From: Methylohalobius crimeensis 10Ki
GTDB taxonomy: Bacteria > Pseudomonadota > Gammaproteobacteria > Methylococcales > Methylothermaceae
Assembly (NCBI RefSeq): GCF_000421465.1
Contig: NZ_ATXB01000001.1
Location: 1,364,001-1,428,000, forward strand
Direction of reading: 5' to 3'
Length of the DNA stretch: 64,000 bases
The notes under the pieces were generated by a model. That model was given only the letters and a program-made list of their open reading frames with translations. It searched no databases and had not been told where the DNA came from. Below are positions 1-10,222 of this stretch, piece by piece (within the stretch, counting starts at the first letter, position 1; every line of letters begins with the position of its first letter). Position numbers and translations under genes: made by a program.

Positions 1-1
1 G

Positions 2-691
2 GTGCGCGCCACCGATGCGGAGGCGAGCGTTATCTACGTTCCGCCGGCGTTTGCCGCCGATGCGATCCTGGAGGCGGCCGATTGCGGGCTGCGCCTGGTG
101 GTGTGCATCACCGAGGGGATTCCCACCTTACACATGCTGCGCGTCCGGGAAGCGCTCAGCGAATATGAGTGTGTGCTGATCGGTCCCAACTGTCCGGGGA
201 TCATCGCGCCCGATGCATGCAAGATTGGCATCATGCCCGGCTTCATCCACCGCCGCGGCGGCGTGGGCATCGTGTCGCGATCGGGGACATTGACCTACGA
301 GGCGGTCTGGCAGACCACCCGCGAGGGCTTGGGACAGAGCACCTGCATCGGAATCGGGGGGGATCCGCTCCACGGCATGAATTTCATCGATGCGTTGGCG
401 CTCTTCGAGGAAGATTCGGAAACTCGCAGCATTATCCTGGTGGGGGAAATCGGCGGGGAAGAGGAAGAAGAGGCGGCGGAATTCATCCGCACGCGGGTCT
501 CCAAGCCGGTCGTGGCGTACATCGCCGGCCGGAGTGCGCCGCCGGGGCGGCGAATGGGACATGCCGGAGCGATCGTCAGCGGCGGCCGCGGCACCGCCGA
601 GGCCAAGGTGACGGCCCTGCGCCGGGCCGGCGTGGAGGTGGTGGATTTGCCCACTGAAATGGGCGCGCGGATGAAGGATTGTCTGACGTGA
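2..691 (+). CDS. sucD: Succinyl-CoA synthetase alpha subunit, 5'-truncated by window edge
   Basis: This is the ADP/GDP-forming succinate-CoA ligase alpha chain of the citric acid cycle, which carries the phosphohistidine intermediate. The 229 visible residues align with the E. coli protein from its second quarter onward: the [10 protein letters not shown] segment, the IGPNCPG motif, the [10 protein letters not shown] motif, [12 protein letters not shown] and the [11 protein letters not shown] stretch with the active-site histidine. Roughly 60 N-terminal residues with the CoA-binding Rossmann start lie outside the window. The GTG at base 2 is therefore simply the first in-frame codon and not a supported start. 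The beta subunit (sucC) would be expected just upstream. The stop overlaps the GTG start of nadE by 4 bases. A malate-CoA ligase alpha chain would look very similar, but no serine-cycle gene is adjacent, so SucD is preferred. Confidence 0.93.
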   Translation: MRATDAEASVIYVPPAFAADAILEAADCGLRLVVCITEGIPTLHMLRVREALSEYECVLIGPNCPGIIAPDACKIGIMPGFIHRRGGVGIVSRSGTLTYEAVWQTTREGLGQSTCIGIGGDPLHGMNFIDALALFEEDSETRSIILVGEIGGEEEEEAAEFIRTRVSKPVVAYIAGRSAPPGRRMGHAGAIVSGGRGTAEAKVTALRRAGVEVVDLPTEMGARMKDCLT

Positions 692-2334
692 AAGGAATTC
701 GATTGCGCTTGGCTTTGGCCCAGCTCAACTATTGCGTGGGCGACATCGAAGGCAATGTGACCAAGATCATCGCCGCCGCCCAAAGGGCCCGCGACGAGCT
801 GGAGGCGGATGCGGTCGTTTTCAGCGAATTGGCCGTCTCCGGTTATCCCCCCGAGGATTTGCTTTTGCGGCCCGATTTTCTGCGCGTCTGCCGGACGGGG
901 TTGGACCGGATTCGGCAGGCGGCTTCGGGTATCGAGATCATCGTCGGGTTTCCCGAGAGCCACAACGGCCGTTTGTATAATAGCGCGGCAGTGCTCGGCG
1001 ACGGCCAGCTACGTTTCGTCTATCGCAAGCACGAACTGCCCAATTACGGGGTGTTCGACGAGAAACGCTATTTTCAAGCCGGCGATGCCGCAGGACTGTT
1101 CCTGCTCAAAGGCGTTCCCGTGGGCTTGTCCATCTGCGAGGATATTTGGCATGCCGGCCCGGTGGAACTGACCTGCTTGGCGGGCGCGCATCTGATGCTC
1201 AATCTCAACGCCTCGCCGTTTCATATTCGCAAGATTTACGAGCGCGAGGCCTCGGTGCACGCCCGAATCGCCGACACCCGCATGCCGGTGGTGTACGTCA
1301 ATCAGGTGGGCGGTCAGGATGAATTGGTCTTCGACGGGGGTTCCTTTGTTATGAACGACACCGGGCAGGTGGTGCGCCGCTTGCCGGAATTCCAGGAGGC
1401 GCTGGAAATCGCCGAGTTCGAATGGGACGGTGAGCGGGCAAGTCCGCGGCCCGGCCCGGTCGCGCCAGTGGCCGAGGAGATCCCCAGCATCCATAAAGCC
1501 ATCGTGCTGGCAATCGGCGACTATACTCGCAAGAATCGCTTCGAGGGGGCGGTATTGGGTTTGTCCGGGGGCATCGATTCTTCCGTGGCCTTGGCACTCG
1601 CAGTCGAGGCCCTGGGCGCCGACAACGTGGAGGCGGTGATGATGCCGTCGCGTTTTACATCCGAGATCAGCCTCTCCGATGCCAAGGCTTTGGCGGCCAA
1701 CCTGGGCGTAGGTTACCGGGTGATCCCCATCGAATCGGCTTTCGGCGCGTTCCTCGGTTTGCTTTCGGACGAGTTCGCCGGGATGGCCTGGGACGTGACC
1801 GAAGAAAATATTCAGGCTCGTTGCCGCGGCGTCACCCTGATGGCCATTTCCAACAAGTCAGGAAAGCTGGTTCTGTCCACCGGCAACAAGAGTGAGATGA
1901 GCGTCGGTTATGCCACCTTGTACGGCGATATGGCCGGCGGGTTTGCGCCGATCAAGGATGTGACCAAATTAAAGGTATATCGTCTTGCCGAGCATATCAA
2001 CGCGATTCGTCCGGTCATCCCCGACCGAATCTTAACCCGCCCGCCGTCGGCGGAATTGGCCGCCGATCAGAAAGACGAGGACAGCTTGCCGGCCTATGCC
2101 GTGCTCGATCCCATTCTGGCCATGTACGTGGAGCAGGATCGATCGATCGAGGAGATCATCGCCGCCGGATACGAGGTGGCCACGGTGCGGCGGGTGGTCA
2201 ACTTGGTGGACCGTAACGAGTACAAGCGCCGTCAGGCCCCGCCGGGGGTACGGATTACCCCGCGGGCTTTCGGCCGCGATCGCCGCTATCCGATCACCAA
2301 CGGCTTCTGTCCGGTGACCTCTTTCAATAAATAG
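688..2334 (+). CDS. nadE: Glutamine-hydrolysing NAD+ synthetase
   Basis: The last step of NAD+ synthesis: amidation of nicotinate adenine dinucleotide using glutamine and ATP. The 548-residue protein has the two expected domains. The N-terminal nitrilase-like glutaminase (about residues 1-245) shows the Glu-Lys-Cys triad in [30 protein letters not shown] and GLSICEDIW. The C-terminal synthetase (about 265-548) has the ATP P-loop LSGGIDSS and the STGNKSEM motif. I chose GTG at 688 because GTGA forms a 4-base overlap with the sucD stop and an AAGGA lies about 10 bases upstream. A TTG at 679 is in frame but sits too close to that ribosome-binding site. The length matches the large NadE class. 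Coupling to sucD suggests co-transcription. Confidence 0.95.
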   Translation: MKGIRLRLALAQLNYCVGDIEGNVTKIIAAAQRARDELEADAVVFSELAVSGYPPEDLLLRPDFLRVCRTGLDRIRQAASGIEIIVGFPESHNGRLYNSAAVLGDGQLRFVYRKHELPNYGVFDEKRYFQAGDAAGLFLLKGVPVGLSICEDIWHAGPVELTCLAGAHLMLNLNASPFHIRKIYEREASVHARIADTRMPVVYVNQVGGQDELVFDGGSFVMNDTGQVVRRLPEFQEALEIAEFEWDGERASPRPGPVAPVAEEIPSIHKAIVLAIGDYTRKNRFEGAVLGLSGGIDSSVALALAVEALGADNVEAVMMPSRFTSEISLSDAKALAANLGVGYRVIPIESAFGAFLGLLSDEFAGMAWDVTEENIQARCRGVTLMAISNKSGKLVLSTGNKSEMSVGYATLYGDMAGGFAPIKDVTKLKVYRLAEHINAIRPVIPDRILTRPPSAELAADQKDEDSLPAYAVLDPILAMYVEQDRSIEEIIAAGYEVATVRRVVNLVDRNEYKRRQAPPGVRITPRAFGRDRRYPITNGFCPVTSFNK

Positions 2335-2397
2335 GGTAGGTCGCAACGCCTCCCCTCTTTTTTGCCACGCGTCGGGCCGCGGCGGCGCATCGCTGCC

Positions 2398-3144
2398 TCA
2401 ACGCCCGTCCGGCGTGGTTTGGCGCAATTTGATCTGTTGCTGGTTGAGATAGCGCTGAATCAGCGCAGCATCAACGGGCTTCAGGTTGTGGAAAGTACAG
2501 CAGAGTCGACGTTTTTCCCCTGATTGCCCGCGACTTCCGGCAATCGAGCATACTTCCAGATCGAAGTTCGCCTGACCGAGCTCCGGCAATTCCAGGCGAC
2601 TATCGGGGTAGATCGCTCCACTCTCGAGCGCGTCTTCTCCCCGGTCATCCATTAAGCCGATACCTCCGATGCCTAGATCGACGACGCTCAAGGAAATCTC
2701 GCTGTCATCCTTCAGCTTCACGATACAACTCAAGGGGGAAGTTTTGGGCAGGGTGAGGCGATAGAAGTGACGCCGTTCCGGGTAATAGACGGTCTCCGGC
2801 AGGTCGGCTCGGAAAGCCGGTTGGCCCTCCAGACGGGCTTGACTGATGCCGTGCAGGGTAAACTTGACCTCGATCCGGTCCAGCTTGCTGATGCAGAACA
2901 GTTTTTCGCTGGCCAGGACGCGTTGGTTGACGCGGGAGTCGGGACCGTAATCCAGCACGAGCAGTTTGCGTTTTGGATCCACTAAAAGCACCGCGGTGAC
3001 CAGCATGGTCTTGCCGCCGTCCAGATGAGCGGTGACGATGGCGCGTTGCTGCATCAGGAATCGCAAAATTCGTACAATATCGGTAGGGGATTTAAGCAAA
3101 AATCGCCGGCTGTCCGTGGCGCCAGCAAGTTTATGCTTGGACAT
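2398..3144 (-). CDS. PilZ-domain (YcgR-like) putative c-di-GMP effector
   Basis: A 248-residue cytoplasmic protein with the YcgR architecture: an N-terminal PilZN-like beta domain (about 15-125) followed by a PilZ domain (about 127-240). The PilZ c-di-GMP signature is only partly kept. The RRHFYR motif supplies the RxxxR arginines, but the second motif reads DLGIGG, with glycine in place of the usual serine of D/NxSxxG. In YcgR-type proteins this architecture slows flagellar motors or regulates exopolysaccharide in response to c-di-GMP, and no motility gene is nearby. The gene lies 29 bases after the MalQ-TreY stop on the same strand and could be the last gene of the glucan/trehalose operon, which would be an unexpected partner. 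PilZ fold is confident, ligand binding is not, and function is unassigned. Confidence 0.8.
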   Translation of the reverse strand: MSKHKLAGATDSRRFLLKSPTDIVRILRFLMQQRAIVTAHLDGGKTMLVTAVLLVDPKRKLLVLDYGPDSRVNQRVLASEKLFCISKLDRIEVKFTLHGISQARLEGQPAFRADLPETVYYPERRHFYRLTLPKTSPLSCIVKLKDDSEISLSVVDLGIGGIGLMDDRGEDALESGAIYPDSRLELPELGQANFDLEVCSIAGSRGQSGEKRRLCCTFHNLKPVDAALIQRYLNQQQIKLRQTTPDGR

Positions 3145-3173
3145 GGGCGGGACCTGTTTTTCTTAGTATGATT

Positions 3174-6100
3174 CTAAACTTTCCATAATAGCACCACTGG
3201 AAATTCACTCAAGACCTGGGCGGCTTCTAGAGTACCGTTCGTCGAGGTCAATTCCTCGCCGGTCAAAACGTTCAGCCATCTCCCGGGCGTTAGATTCAAG
3301 ACGGTATTTCCCCAAACCGGTTCCCCATGAGGAAAGACGGTTTCGCCTTGCAACAAGGTGTAGGTCAGGCGGGGCGCCACCGCCACCACCGTCTGGTCTT
3401 GCCAGGTCCGGGCGAAGGCGATGAGATGGTCGACCTTCGAACCTTCCAGGTCGATCGGCCGATAGTCGCCCCGGGCGAACAGGTCGGGCCATTCCCGGCG
3501 TACGGCGAGGGTTTGGCGGAGCAGATGGAACTTGGCGGCGCCGCTTTCCAGGTCGATAAGCAGTTCGCGGCAGAGCGTGAGTCGGTCCGTTTCGGTTGCT
3601 TTCTCGTCCAGTCGCTTCAAAGTTTCGACGCGCAACGGATAGTCCACCGGCCGGCGATTGTCCGGGTCCACCAGGCTGTCCGTCCAAAATTCGGTGCCTT
3701 GATAGATGTCCGGAACGCCCGGGCAGGTGAGCTTGAGCAAGGTTTGGGTCAGACCGTTGAGTCGGCCGAAGTGGGCGATCCTTCGGGCGAATGGCGCGAA
3801 CTCTTGGAGAAAGTGGGAGTTGGCCTTGGGCGGTAGGATATCTTCCACGAAGCGCGCCAGCTTTTCTTCGTAATCCGGGTCGGGATTGATCCAACTGCTG
3901 ACTTCCTTGGCTTCGCGCACGGCCTTGATCATGTAGTTGCGAATGCGGTCGACGTAGACGGCAAAGTCGGCTTCTTCCTCCAAGGGCCAGGTACCTATCA
4001 GGGTCTGGTAGAGCAGATATTCGTCGCCGCGGGTGGGAGCGGGGGTGCCGTCGAGCTTGCCCAGGCGGCTGCGGTTGCTTCGATGCCAGCGGCTGACCAC
4101 GCGGCGCCATTCGGCGGGTATTTCGGACAAGACGTGGATCCGCATGCGCACGTCTTCCGAGCGTTTGTTGTCATGGGTGCTGGTGGCGAGCATCGCCAGG
4201 GAGGTGGCGCGCGACCGTTCCTGGTTCACGTGATGAAATGCGGCGACGCTCACCCCGAAGCGGCGCGGTTCTCCTCCCACCTCGTTCAACGACACCAGTC
4301 GATGGTAGCGATAGAAGGCCGTGTCTTCCATGCCCTTGGCCGTGACCGGACTGGTGAATTGCTGGTAGCGCATGGCGAATTCCAGCACCGCCTGGCGATA
4401 GTCCTCGGTTTTTCCTTCGCCGGCGGTGGTCAACAGCACGTCGCGGAGAAAATCGAACACGCTCACGTCGGCGGTGCGGGCATGTTTCTTGGCCACATTG
4501 CAGGCCCACTCGATGTGCTGGCGGTCTTCGTCCTGTTGTTCTCCTTCCCCGATATAGGTGCGGTAAACCGGGAAGCAGGCGGCCACTTCCATCAGGGCGC
4601 CGCGCAGGGCGATCAGGGTGTAGTCCTGGGTGTGACGATCGGCCTCGGCGATGCGCGCCAATCGATTGGCGAGCATATTGAGCTCCGAGCCAAGCGCGCT
4701 CTTCATGATGGTGCGCTTGGCTTGATACAAGGTTTCGTCGAAGCGGTCCCGACGCTGGGAGACGCTTCGCCAGATGCGTTCCATCGCATCGGCCGCATTG
4801 CCGTCGACAAACAGCCCGCCCATCAAATTGGCGAAATCGTAGCCGGTGGTTCCGCAGATTTGCCACTCCGGAGGGAGTCGTTCGTGGGGGGCGAGGATTT
4901 TTTCCACCAGGAGGTAAGGGGGGGCCGTCGCGGTGGGTTGGGCTTCCCGGTACAGGCGGCGAAGGCGGGCGAGATAGGCATTGGGAGCGTATAGCCCGTC
5001 GATGTGATCGATGCGCAGGGCGGCGAGTCGTCCCCGAGCCATTAAATCCTCGATCAATCGATGGGTGGCCCGGAATACCTCCTCTCGTTCCATGCGCAAA
5101 GCGGCCAAGTCGTTGATGTCGAAGAAACGTCGATAATTGATTTCGTCCGCCGCCACCCGCCAATGGGCGAGCCGATAGGGTTGGGCGCCCAGCAAGCGAT
5201 CCATGAGTTCCAAGCTGCTCGCCTCGGCGGGAATGGCGTTGAAAAGCGCCACGTTTTCCCACAAAAAGAACAGGATGTCCGGATTGCGGGCGGCCAGTTC
5301 GCTCAGGTGGCGTTTGTGAATTTCCTTGTCCCGGTTGCGTTCGGCGCGTCGTTGCGATTCGCCCTCGCGGGAGCTGGGCAGGTGGGAAAAAGCGGTGGTC
5401 AGGCTTTGGTATTCGAGAAAGTCCGGATGTTCCTCTCCCAGGCGGGCACCGAGCAGTTCCATGCGATGGGCGAGGATCTGGGGATATGCTCGGGGGTCCA
5501 CCGGAAAACAGTGTTCCCAGTACCAGACGGAGAATTGGCCTGCTTCCTCGTCGAAATCGAGTTTGAGTTCCCCGCGTTCGAGCACCGCCCCGTAGTGATC
5601 TCCCAACACCGGCACCAGCACTCTACCCTTCAGTTCGGCTTTCACCGGGTCCCAGTCGATATCGAAGAAATCCGCGTAATCCGAGGCTTGGCCGTTTTCC
5701 AAGACGTCCAGCCACCATTGGTTGTCCGACCCCATCACGCCCATGTGGTTGGGGACGATGTCCAGGAGTATCCCCATTCCATGTTGTTCCAAGACGTCCA
5801 GGAGGGACTCGAAGTCTTCGGGGGAGCCGAGTTCCGGGTTGAGGGCGGTGTGGTCGATGATGTCGTAGCCGTGTTCGCTGCCGGGACGGGCGCGGAGGAT
5901 GGGCGAGCAGTAGATGTGGGAAATCCCCAGGTCCGCCAGATAGGGTACCAGTTCCCGGGCCTGGCTGAAGGTGAAGGCGCCGGAAAGTTGCAAGCGATAG
6001 GTGGCGCGAGGCGCGCTGAGGGGACTGCAGGCGGGCAATTCGGCCGGCACCCGGGGAGTCACGGAAGTCCCGCGTTCGGCCACCATCGCTTCGGCGAATC

Positions 6101-8282
6101 CGCGTAGCCGGGTATCCGTTCCCCATTCCTCTAGATTCAGCGGCAGTTTGTGGCGCCAATTGGGATAATTGTCCGTCGTGCCGGGAAGGTGGTCTTGCTC
6201 CAGTTCGCCCAGCATGTCGCCGGCTTGGACCAACATCGCGCGAGCAGGGCTTCGAGCCAGGTATTGATGGATGGCGAGGGTCAGCGGCGGGGTGAGTTCC
6301 GGCACGGTCACCGGATGGACAGTCATCCCTTCGGGTAACAGGTTTTCTTGTTCCAAGGCGAGAAGGAGGCGCGCCCGGTCCTCGGCTCGCTGGACGATCG
6401 CCGCCTGCCGCCGGGCGTCGGAAGGCAATAAACCGAGCCGGCTGAGAACATCCAGGTCGACTCCTTGCCAGAATCCGGCCAGGGTGGGGTGATCGCGGTC
6501 GGTCACCGCCATCAGGGTATCGGGGGCGAGCTCTCCCGGCGACTTGAAACGGCGGTCTTCCGGATGTCTTTCGCGATAGAACAAGCGCTGCGACAGAACG
6601 CCCGATTCGCGCATGGATTGGCGGGTCTCGCGGGTGCAGCCTCGGTCGTCGCCGACCACCAGGCATTGCAGGCGTTGGCTTTCCAATGCCAGGATGCCCA
6701 TCAGTTCCCGGAACGGGTAGCTCACGTATGCGCCCCGATCGGAAGGCGAATTGGCAGGTATCCAGTAACGCTGCATCAGCCCCATGAGGGAACCGATGTG
6801 CACTCCGCCGGCTTCACGCATATTGGCGCGCAGCATCCGGATGAAGGGTTGGTAGGCCGATTCGCGCAATCGATGGGGGATGAGGGGAGCCGGATTTTCC
6901 GTGGACGGGAGCGTATCCCGGCCGGTTTCGCGATCTTCATCCGGCTCAGCGCCTAGCTGGGCTTCGAGCGCGTACAGGTCGCGCCGGCTCCAGGTTTCAC
7001 CCCCCTCTCGGTCGACTCCCGGTGCCAGTTCGGGACAAAGCCCCACCCCCAAGCCCAATTCGTAGGAGCGTCGACCGACCGCGTGGAGCTGGCAGTCGGC
7101 GAGCCAGTAGAGGTAACGATAACAATCCACCCGTGCTTGGTTGTCCTCGGCCCAGTTCTCCACCTCGTCCCCGCGCGGATTGTGAAAGGCCGAGGGCCAT
7201 GCGGGCCAGCCCCAAGCCTCTTTTTCTCCTTTTCGTTCGGACGAACCGGCAAAGTGGGTTTGAAGGGCGTCGAACAAGGCTTGATAACGAAGGGCTTCCC
7301 CTTGTTCGGCGACCCATTCGCGGAATGCGCGGGCGCGGGGGGTATCGACGGCAAGATGTTGGTCGCGAAAGTGGCGATACAGTTTTTTCAAGAGGGGGAA
7401 CTTCGTTTCCCAGACTTCCCCATGGTCGATCAGCGGAGCGGCCCTGAGCGCCCGCAGACGGGCTTGAAATTCGGTCGCGGTGACCGTATCGCGGATCTCG
7501 CCGCATTCGGAAAATTCAGGGACCGCCTCCAGATCCAGGTAGAGCAGGTGGAAGAAGCAGCGGCTGCTGGGTTGAAAGGGATTGCAGTGCCCGGAATCGG
7601 GGCGAGACAGGGAATGGAGCGGATTCAGGCCCACCAAGCCGGCGCCGGCTTCGGCGGCCCATTCCACCAGCGTTTTCAGATCGGTGAAGTCGCCCACCCC
7701 CCAATTGCGCGCCGACCGTACGCCGTACAGGGGCACGCCGATGCCCCAGACACGATTTTCTCCTGTCACCGCCGGCGGAAGGTAACAGGTCGGCGGGCAC
7801 ACGATGAGCGTCATCCGGCTTTCGGGACAGCCGTCCAGCTCGAGGCCGAAACGGTGATAGCCGGTGGTGTCACACGGCGGCAATTCCAAATCCAAGGCCA
7901 GATGCGCCTCGTCGCCCAGTCGGCGGCGTTCCCGCACCATCGAAGCATCGAGCCGAATCTCGCCTTCCCGGACATCGCCGTTTTCCAGGGCAAGATACCA
8001 TCGGCCGCCGGCATTCAGCGCCCGATCCGGGATGCGCAGGGTCGCGCGCCAGGGAGATTCCACCGTGATCACTTGAACGGGCGGGAGCGGGCGGCTCCAT
8101 TCCTTTTGTGCCCAGGCTTCGAGACTCGCTTCGGCCGTGGCGTCGTCCTCGCAGGCGATGCCCATGGCGGCAAGGAGCGCCCGTTTGGTTTCCGGGGAGG
8201 CGGTGTGGCGTTTGCCATCCTTATCCCGGTAGGCGGCTTGGATACCGGCCAGTTCGGTCAATCGGTCGAGTGGATCGGTCAT
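3174..8282 (-). CDS. treY: MalQ (degenerate GH77) - TreY maltooligosyl trehalose synthase fusion
   Basis: A 1702-residue two-domain protein. Residues about 1-740 have the 4-alpha-glucanotransferase (GH77) fold, with GIGVPLYGVRSARNWGVGDF and the conserved ANMREAG and MGLMQRYWIP segments. Residues about 757-1702 are maltooligosyl trehalose synthase (GH13), which rearranges the reducing-end glucose of glucans to a trehalose unit. The TreY half keeps its catalytic residues (RIDHIDGL near 1092, LLVEKIL, TSTHDNKR). The GH77 half does not: the nucleophile motif RIDH reads HIGS (Gly497), the acid/base VGEDLG reads VGDDRG (Asp545), THDLPT reads DRDHPT, and the NWGLPP loop is absent. That half is therefore probably not a glucanotransferase and may serve as a glucan-binding or scaffold domain. 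ATG 8282 gives an ATGA overlap with treZ. GTG 8294 is an alternative; neither has a clear ribosome-binding site. Confidence 0.93.
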   Translation of the reverse strand: MTDPLDRLTELAGIQAAYRDKDGKRHTASPETKRALLAAMGIACEDDATAEASLEAWAQKEWSRPLPPVQVITVESPWRATLRIPDRALNAGGRWYLALENGDVREGEIRLDASMVRERRRLGDEAHLALDLELPPCDTTGYHRFGLELDGCPESRMTLIVCPPTCYLPPAVTGENRVWGIGVPLYGVRSARNWGVGDFTDLKTLVEWAAEAGAGLVGLNPLHSLSRPDSGHCNPFQPSSRCFFHLLYLDLEAVPEFSECGEIRDTVTATEFQARLRALRAAPLIDHGEVWETKFPLLKKLYRHFRDQHLAVDTPRARAFREWVAEQGEALRYQALFDALQTHFAGSSERKGEKEAWGWPAWPSAFHNPRGDEVENWAEDNQARVDCYRYLYWLADCQLHAVGRRSYELGLGVGLCPELAPGVDREGGETWSRRDLYALEAQLGAEPDEDRETGRDTLPSTENPAPLIPHRLRESAYQPFIRMLRANMREAGGVHIGSLMGLMQRYWIPANSPSDRGAYVSYPFRELMGILALESQRLQCLVVGDDRGCTRETRQSMRESGVLSQRLFYRERHPEDRRFKSPGELAPDTLMAVTDRDHPTLAGFWQGVDLDVLSRLGLLPSDARRQAAIVQRAEDRARLLLALEQENLLPEGMTVHPVTVPELTPPLTLAIHQYLARSPARAMLVQAGDMLGELEQDHLPGTTDNYPNWRHKLPLNLEEWGTDTRLRGFAEAMVAERGTSVTPRVPAELPACSPLSAPRATYRLQLSGAFTFSQARELVPYLADLGISHIYCSPILRARPGSEHGYDIIDHTALNPELGSPEDFESLLDVLEQHGMGILLDIVPNHMGVMGSDNQWWLDVLENGQASDYADFFDIDWDPVKAELKGRVLVPVLGDHYGAVLERGELKLDFDEEAGQFSVWYWEHCFPVDPRAYPQILAHRMELLGARLGEEHPDFLEYQSLTTAFSHLPSSREGESQRRAERNRDKEIHKRHLSELAARNPDILFFLWENVALFNAIPAEASSLELMDRLLGAQPYRLAHWRVAADEINYRRFFDINDLAALRMEREEVFRATHRLIEDLMARGRLAALRIDHIDGLYAPNAYLARLRRLYREAQPTATAPPYLLVEKILAPHERLPPEWQICGTTGYDFANLMGGLFVDGNAADAMERIWRSVSQRRDRFDETLYQAKRTIMKSALGSELNMLANRLARIAEADRHTQDYTLIALRGALMEVAACFPVYRTYIGEGEQQDEDRQHIEWACNVAKKHARTADVSVFDFLRDVLLTTAGEGKTEDYRQAVLEFAMRYQQFTSPVTAKGMEDTAFYRYHRLVSLNEVGGEPRRFGVSVAAFHHVNQERSRATSLAMLATSTHDNKRSEDVRMRIHVLSEIPAEWRRVVSRWHRSNRSRLGKLDGTPAPTRGDEYLLYQTLIGTWPLEEEADFAVYVDRIRNYMIKAVREAKEVSSWINPDPDYEEKLARFVEDILPPKANSHFLQEFAPFARRIAHFGRLNGLTQTLLKLTCPGVPDIYQGTEFWTDSLVDPDNRRPVDYPLRVETLKRLDEKATETDRLTLCRELLIDLESGAAKFHLLRQTLAVRREWPDLFARGDYRPIDLEGSKVDHLIAFARTWQDQTVVAVAPRLTYTLLQGETVFPHGEPVWGNTVLNLTPGRWLNVLTGEELTSTNGTLEAAQVLSEFPVVLLWKV

Positions 8283-10222
8283 GCGAGATACCACGCAACA
8301 GACCAGGGCGGAAGTTCACCCCCCCTTTCGACCCTCCCCCCACTGGTGGGGGGAGGGTTAGGGAGGGGGGCAATGCCCTTGGGTTGAGTTCCGATGAGGC
8401 TTCCCGAAGGAATCTCCAATTCTCTCAAAGGTTGCCCGCTGAAGTTGGCGAGCAGGGTCAGGAGGCTGCCGTCGCCCATACGCCAGGCGGCTTGGAGTCC
8501 CCGCCTTTCCCATACGCGATAGTCTAGCCCTCGGGCTCCCGCGAGCCGGGGGATGATCTCCCGACGGCGAAGCGCCAGGAGTTGACGGTAAAAATCGAGC
8601 CACTGTTCGGCTTCGGGGTTTTCCAGAGATCCCCAATCGAGCCGGCTGGCGGCGAAGGTTTCGAAGACGCAGGGATCGGGGATGGTCTCGCGTACCGCGG
8701 GATCGGAGAAACGCTCGAAATGGGCGAATTCCCGCCGCCTGCCGTCGCGCACGGCGTTGTGCAGATCCTCGCCGAAGTCGCAAAAAAACAGGAAAGGGGT
8801 GTCCGCGCCGAATTCCTCCCCCATGAACAAAAGAGGAACCGAGGGAGAGAGCAGCATGACCGCCAGAGCGGCGCGGAAAGCCGCCGGGTCGCTCAGTTGC
8901 GTGAGGCGTTCGCCGAAGGCGCGATTGCCCACCTGATCGTGATTTTGCAGAAAGGCGACGAAGGCCGCCGCGGGCAAGTGTCCGCTGGGGGTTCCGCGCG
9001 CTTCGCCCTTGCGAAAGGGAGAAGGCTCTCCTTGCCAGGCATAGCCTTGGGTGAGGCAACGGCCCAGATAGTGGAGGGCGTGTTTGCGGGGCGAGTCTTG
9101 CTTCGACGGATCGCTAGAAAGAAAGGCCGGTTCGCTGCTGTAATCGGCGTAATAACCGTCGGATTCCGCCGTCAACAAAACGTGACAGGCGTGATGAAAG
9201 TCGTCGTTCCATTGGGCGGCGTACCACTTGGGGTCGCTATTGCTTCGGGCCAGAAAGCGGGCCTGATTGGCGTCGTTTTCCAGCACCAGATGAATCCGGC
9301 GCTCTCGCCCCGGCCCGCTTTGAACCGCCTCGGCCAATGCTTCCAAGATATGCTTCTCCGAATCGTCCAAAATGGCGTGGACGGCGTCCAAACGCAGGCC
9401 GTCGAAACGGAATTCCTCCAGCCAGTAGAGCGCGTTGTGAATGAAAAAATCGCGCACCGTCCGCGATCCCTCGTCGTCGAAATTGATCGCCGCGCCCCAC
9501 GGGGTATGGTGACGTTCGGTGAAAAATTGGGGCGCGTAGAGATGCAGGTAATTGCCCTCGGGGCCGAAATGGTTGTAAACCACATCCAGAAAGACCATCA
9601 AACCTTTGCCGTGGGCGGCGTCGATCAAGGCTTTCAAATCTTCCGGACGGCCGTAGGCGGCGGCCGGAGCGAAAGGCAGCACGCCGTCGTAGCCCCAATT
9701 GCGGCTGCCCGGAAATGCCGCCACCGGCATCAGTTCCAGTGCGGTGATCCCCAGCCCTTGAAGATGATCCAGCCGATCGATGACGGCGCGAAAGGTGCCT
9801 TCGGGGGTGAAAGTGCCGACGTGGAGTTCGTACAGCACCGTTTCCTCCCAGGGCCGCCCGCGCCAATCGGCGTGTTGCCAGATGTAGGCGAAAGGATCGA
9901 CGACTTCGGAGGGACCGTGGACGTCCCCCGGGTTGAAGCGGGAGGCGGGGTCGGGCACTGGGTGGCCGGCGTCGGGTCGGAATCGGTAGCGGCTGCCCGG
10001 GCCGGCCTCGGACACGGTCAGTTCGTACCAGCCGTCGTCCAATCGGTCCATGGGCAGGCGGCGTTCAACCCCCGGCTCCTCCCCCACTTGGGGAGAGTAA
10101 GTTTGTAAACCGTCTCCAAGCGCCAGTTCCACCTGCTCGGCGTCCGGTGCCCAGAGGCGGAAGCGGACGCCTTTTCCCGGAATCCATTGGGCCCCGAAGG
10201 GCATGGTATGTTTCGATTTCAT
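8279..10222 (-). CDS. treZ: Maltooligosyl trehalose trehalohydrolase
   Basis: A GH13 enzyme that releases trehalose from the maltooligosyl-trehalose made by TreY, in the cytosol. The 647 residues comprise an N-terminal carbohydrate-binding beta domain (about 1-110), the catalytic barrel with [10 protein letters not shown] (nucleophile), [11 protein letters not shown] (acid/base) and [16 protein letters not shown] (third acid), and a C-terminal beta domain. The ATG at 10222 overlaps the glgX stop by 4 bases and is preceded by AAGG. Near the C-terminus, between the GSLIGTQ and [11 protein letters not shown] segments, the protein carries about 20 extra residues ([17 protein letters not shown]) encoded by a palindromic REP-type repeat at about 8320-8372. 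The insertion is in frame, and the family-typical LPPWSV ending is kept after it. Confidence 0.95.
   Translation of the reverse strand: MKSKHTMPFGAQWIPGKGVRFRLWAPDAEQVELALGDGLQTYSPQVGEEPGVERRLPMDRLDDGWYELTVSEAGPGSRYRFRPDAGHPVPDPASRFNPGDVHGPSEVVDPFAYIWQHADWRGRPWEETVLYELHVGTFTPEGTFRAVIDRLDHLQGLGITALELMPVAAFPGSRNWGYDGVLPFAPAAAYGRPEDLKALIDAAHGKGLMVFLDVVYNHFGPEGNYLHLYAPQFFTERHHTPWGAAINFDDEGSRTVRDFFIHNALYWLEEFRFDGLRLDAVHAILDDSEKHILEALAEAVQSGPGRERRIHLVLENDANQARFLARSNSDPKWYAAQWNDDFHHACHVLLTAESDGYYADYSSEPAFLSSDPSKQDSPRKHALHYLGRCLTQGYAWQGEPSPFRKGEARGTPSGHLPAAAFVAFLQNHDQVGNRAFGERLTQLSDPAAFRAALAVMLLSPSVPLLFMGEEFGADTPFLFFCDFGEDLHNAVRDGRRREFAHFERFSDPAVRETIPDPCVFETFAASRLDWGSLENPEAEQWLDFYRQLLALRRREIIPRLAGARGLDYRVWERRGLQAAWRMGDGSLLTLLANFSGQPLRELEIPSGSLIGTQPKGIAPLPNPPPTSGGRVERGGELPPWSVAWYLA
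8320..8372. repeat. REP-type palindrome inside the treZ coding sequence
   Basis: A perfect 12-bp stem (ACCCTCCCCCCA at 8331-8342 against 8347-8358, loop CTGG), followed on the + strand by a G-rich tail (8359-8372). The pyrimidine stem, TGG loop and AGGG tail match the design of the two repeats at 53589-53628 and 53660-53700, so they look like one family. This copy lies within the treZ frame and is translated as a proline/glycine-rich insert near the C-terminus. Confidence 0.8.

Noticed and set aside
2335-2397. Intrinsic terminator between convergent nadE and the PilZ gene
   Set aside because: A T-run is present (about 2357-2363) but no stable hairpin precedes it on either strand.
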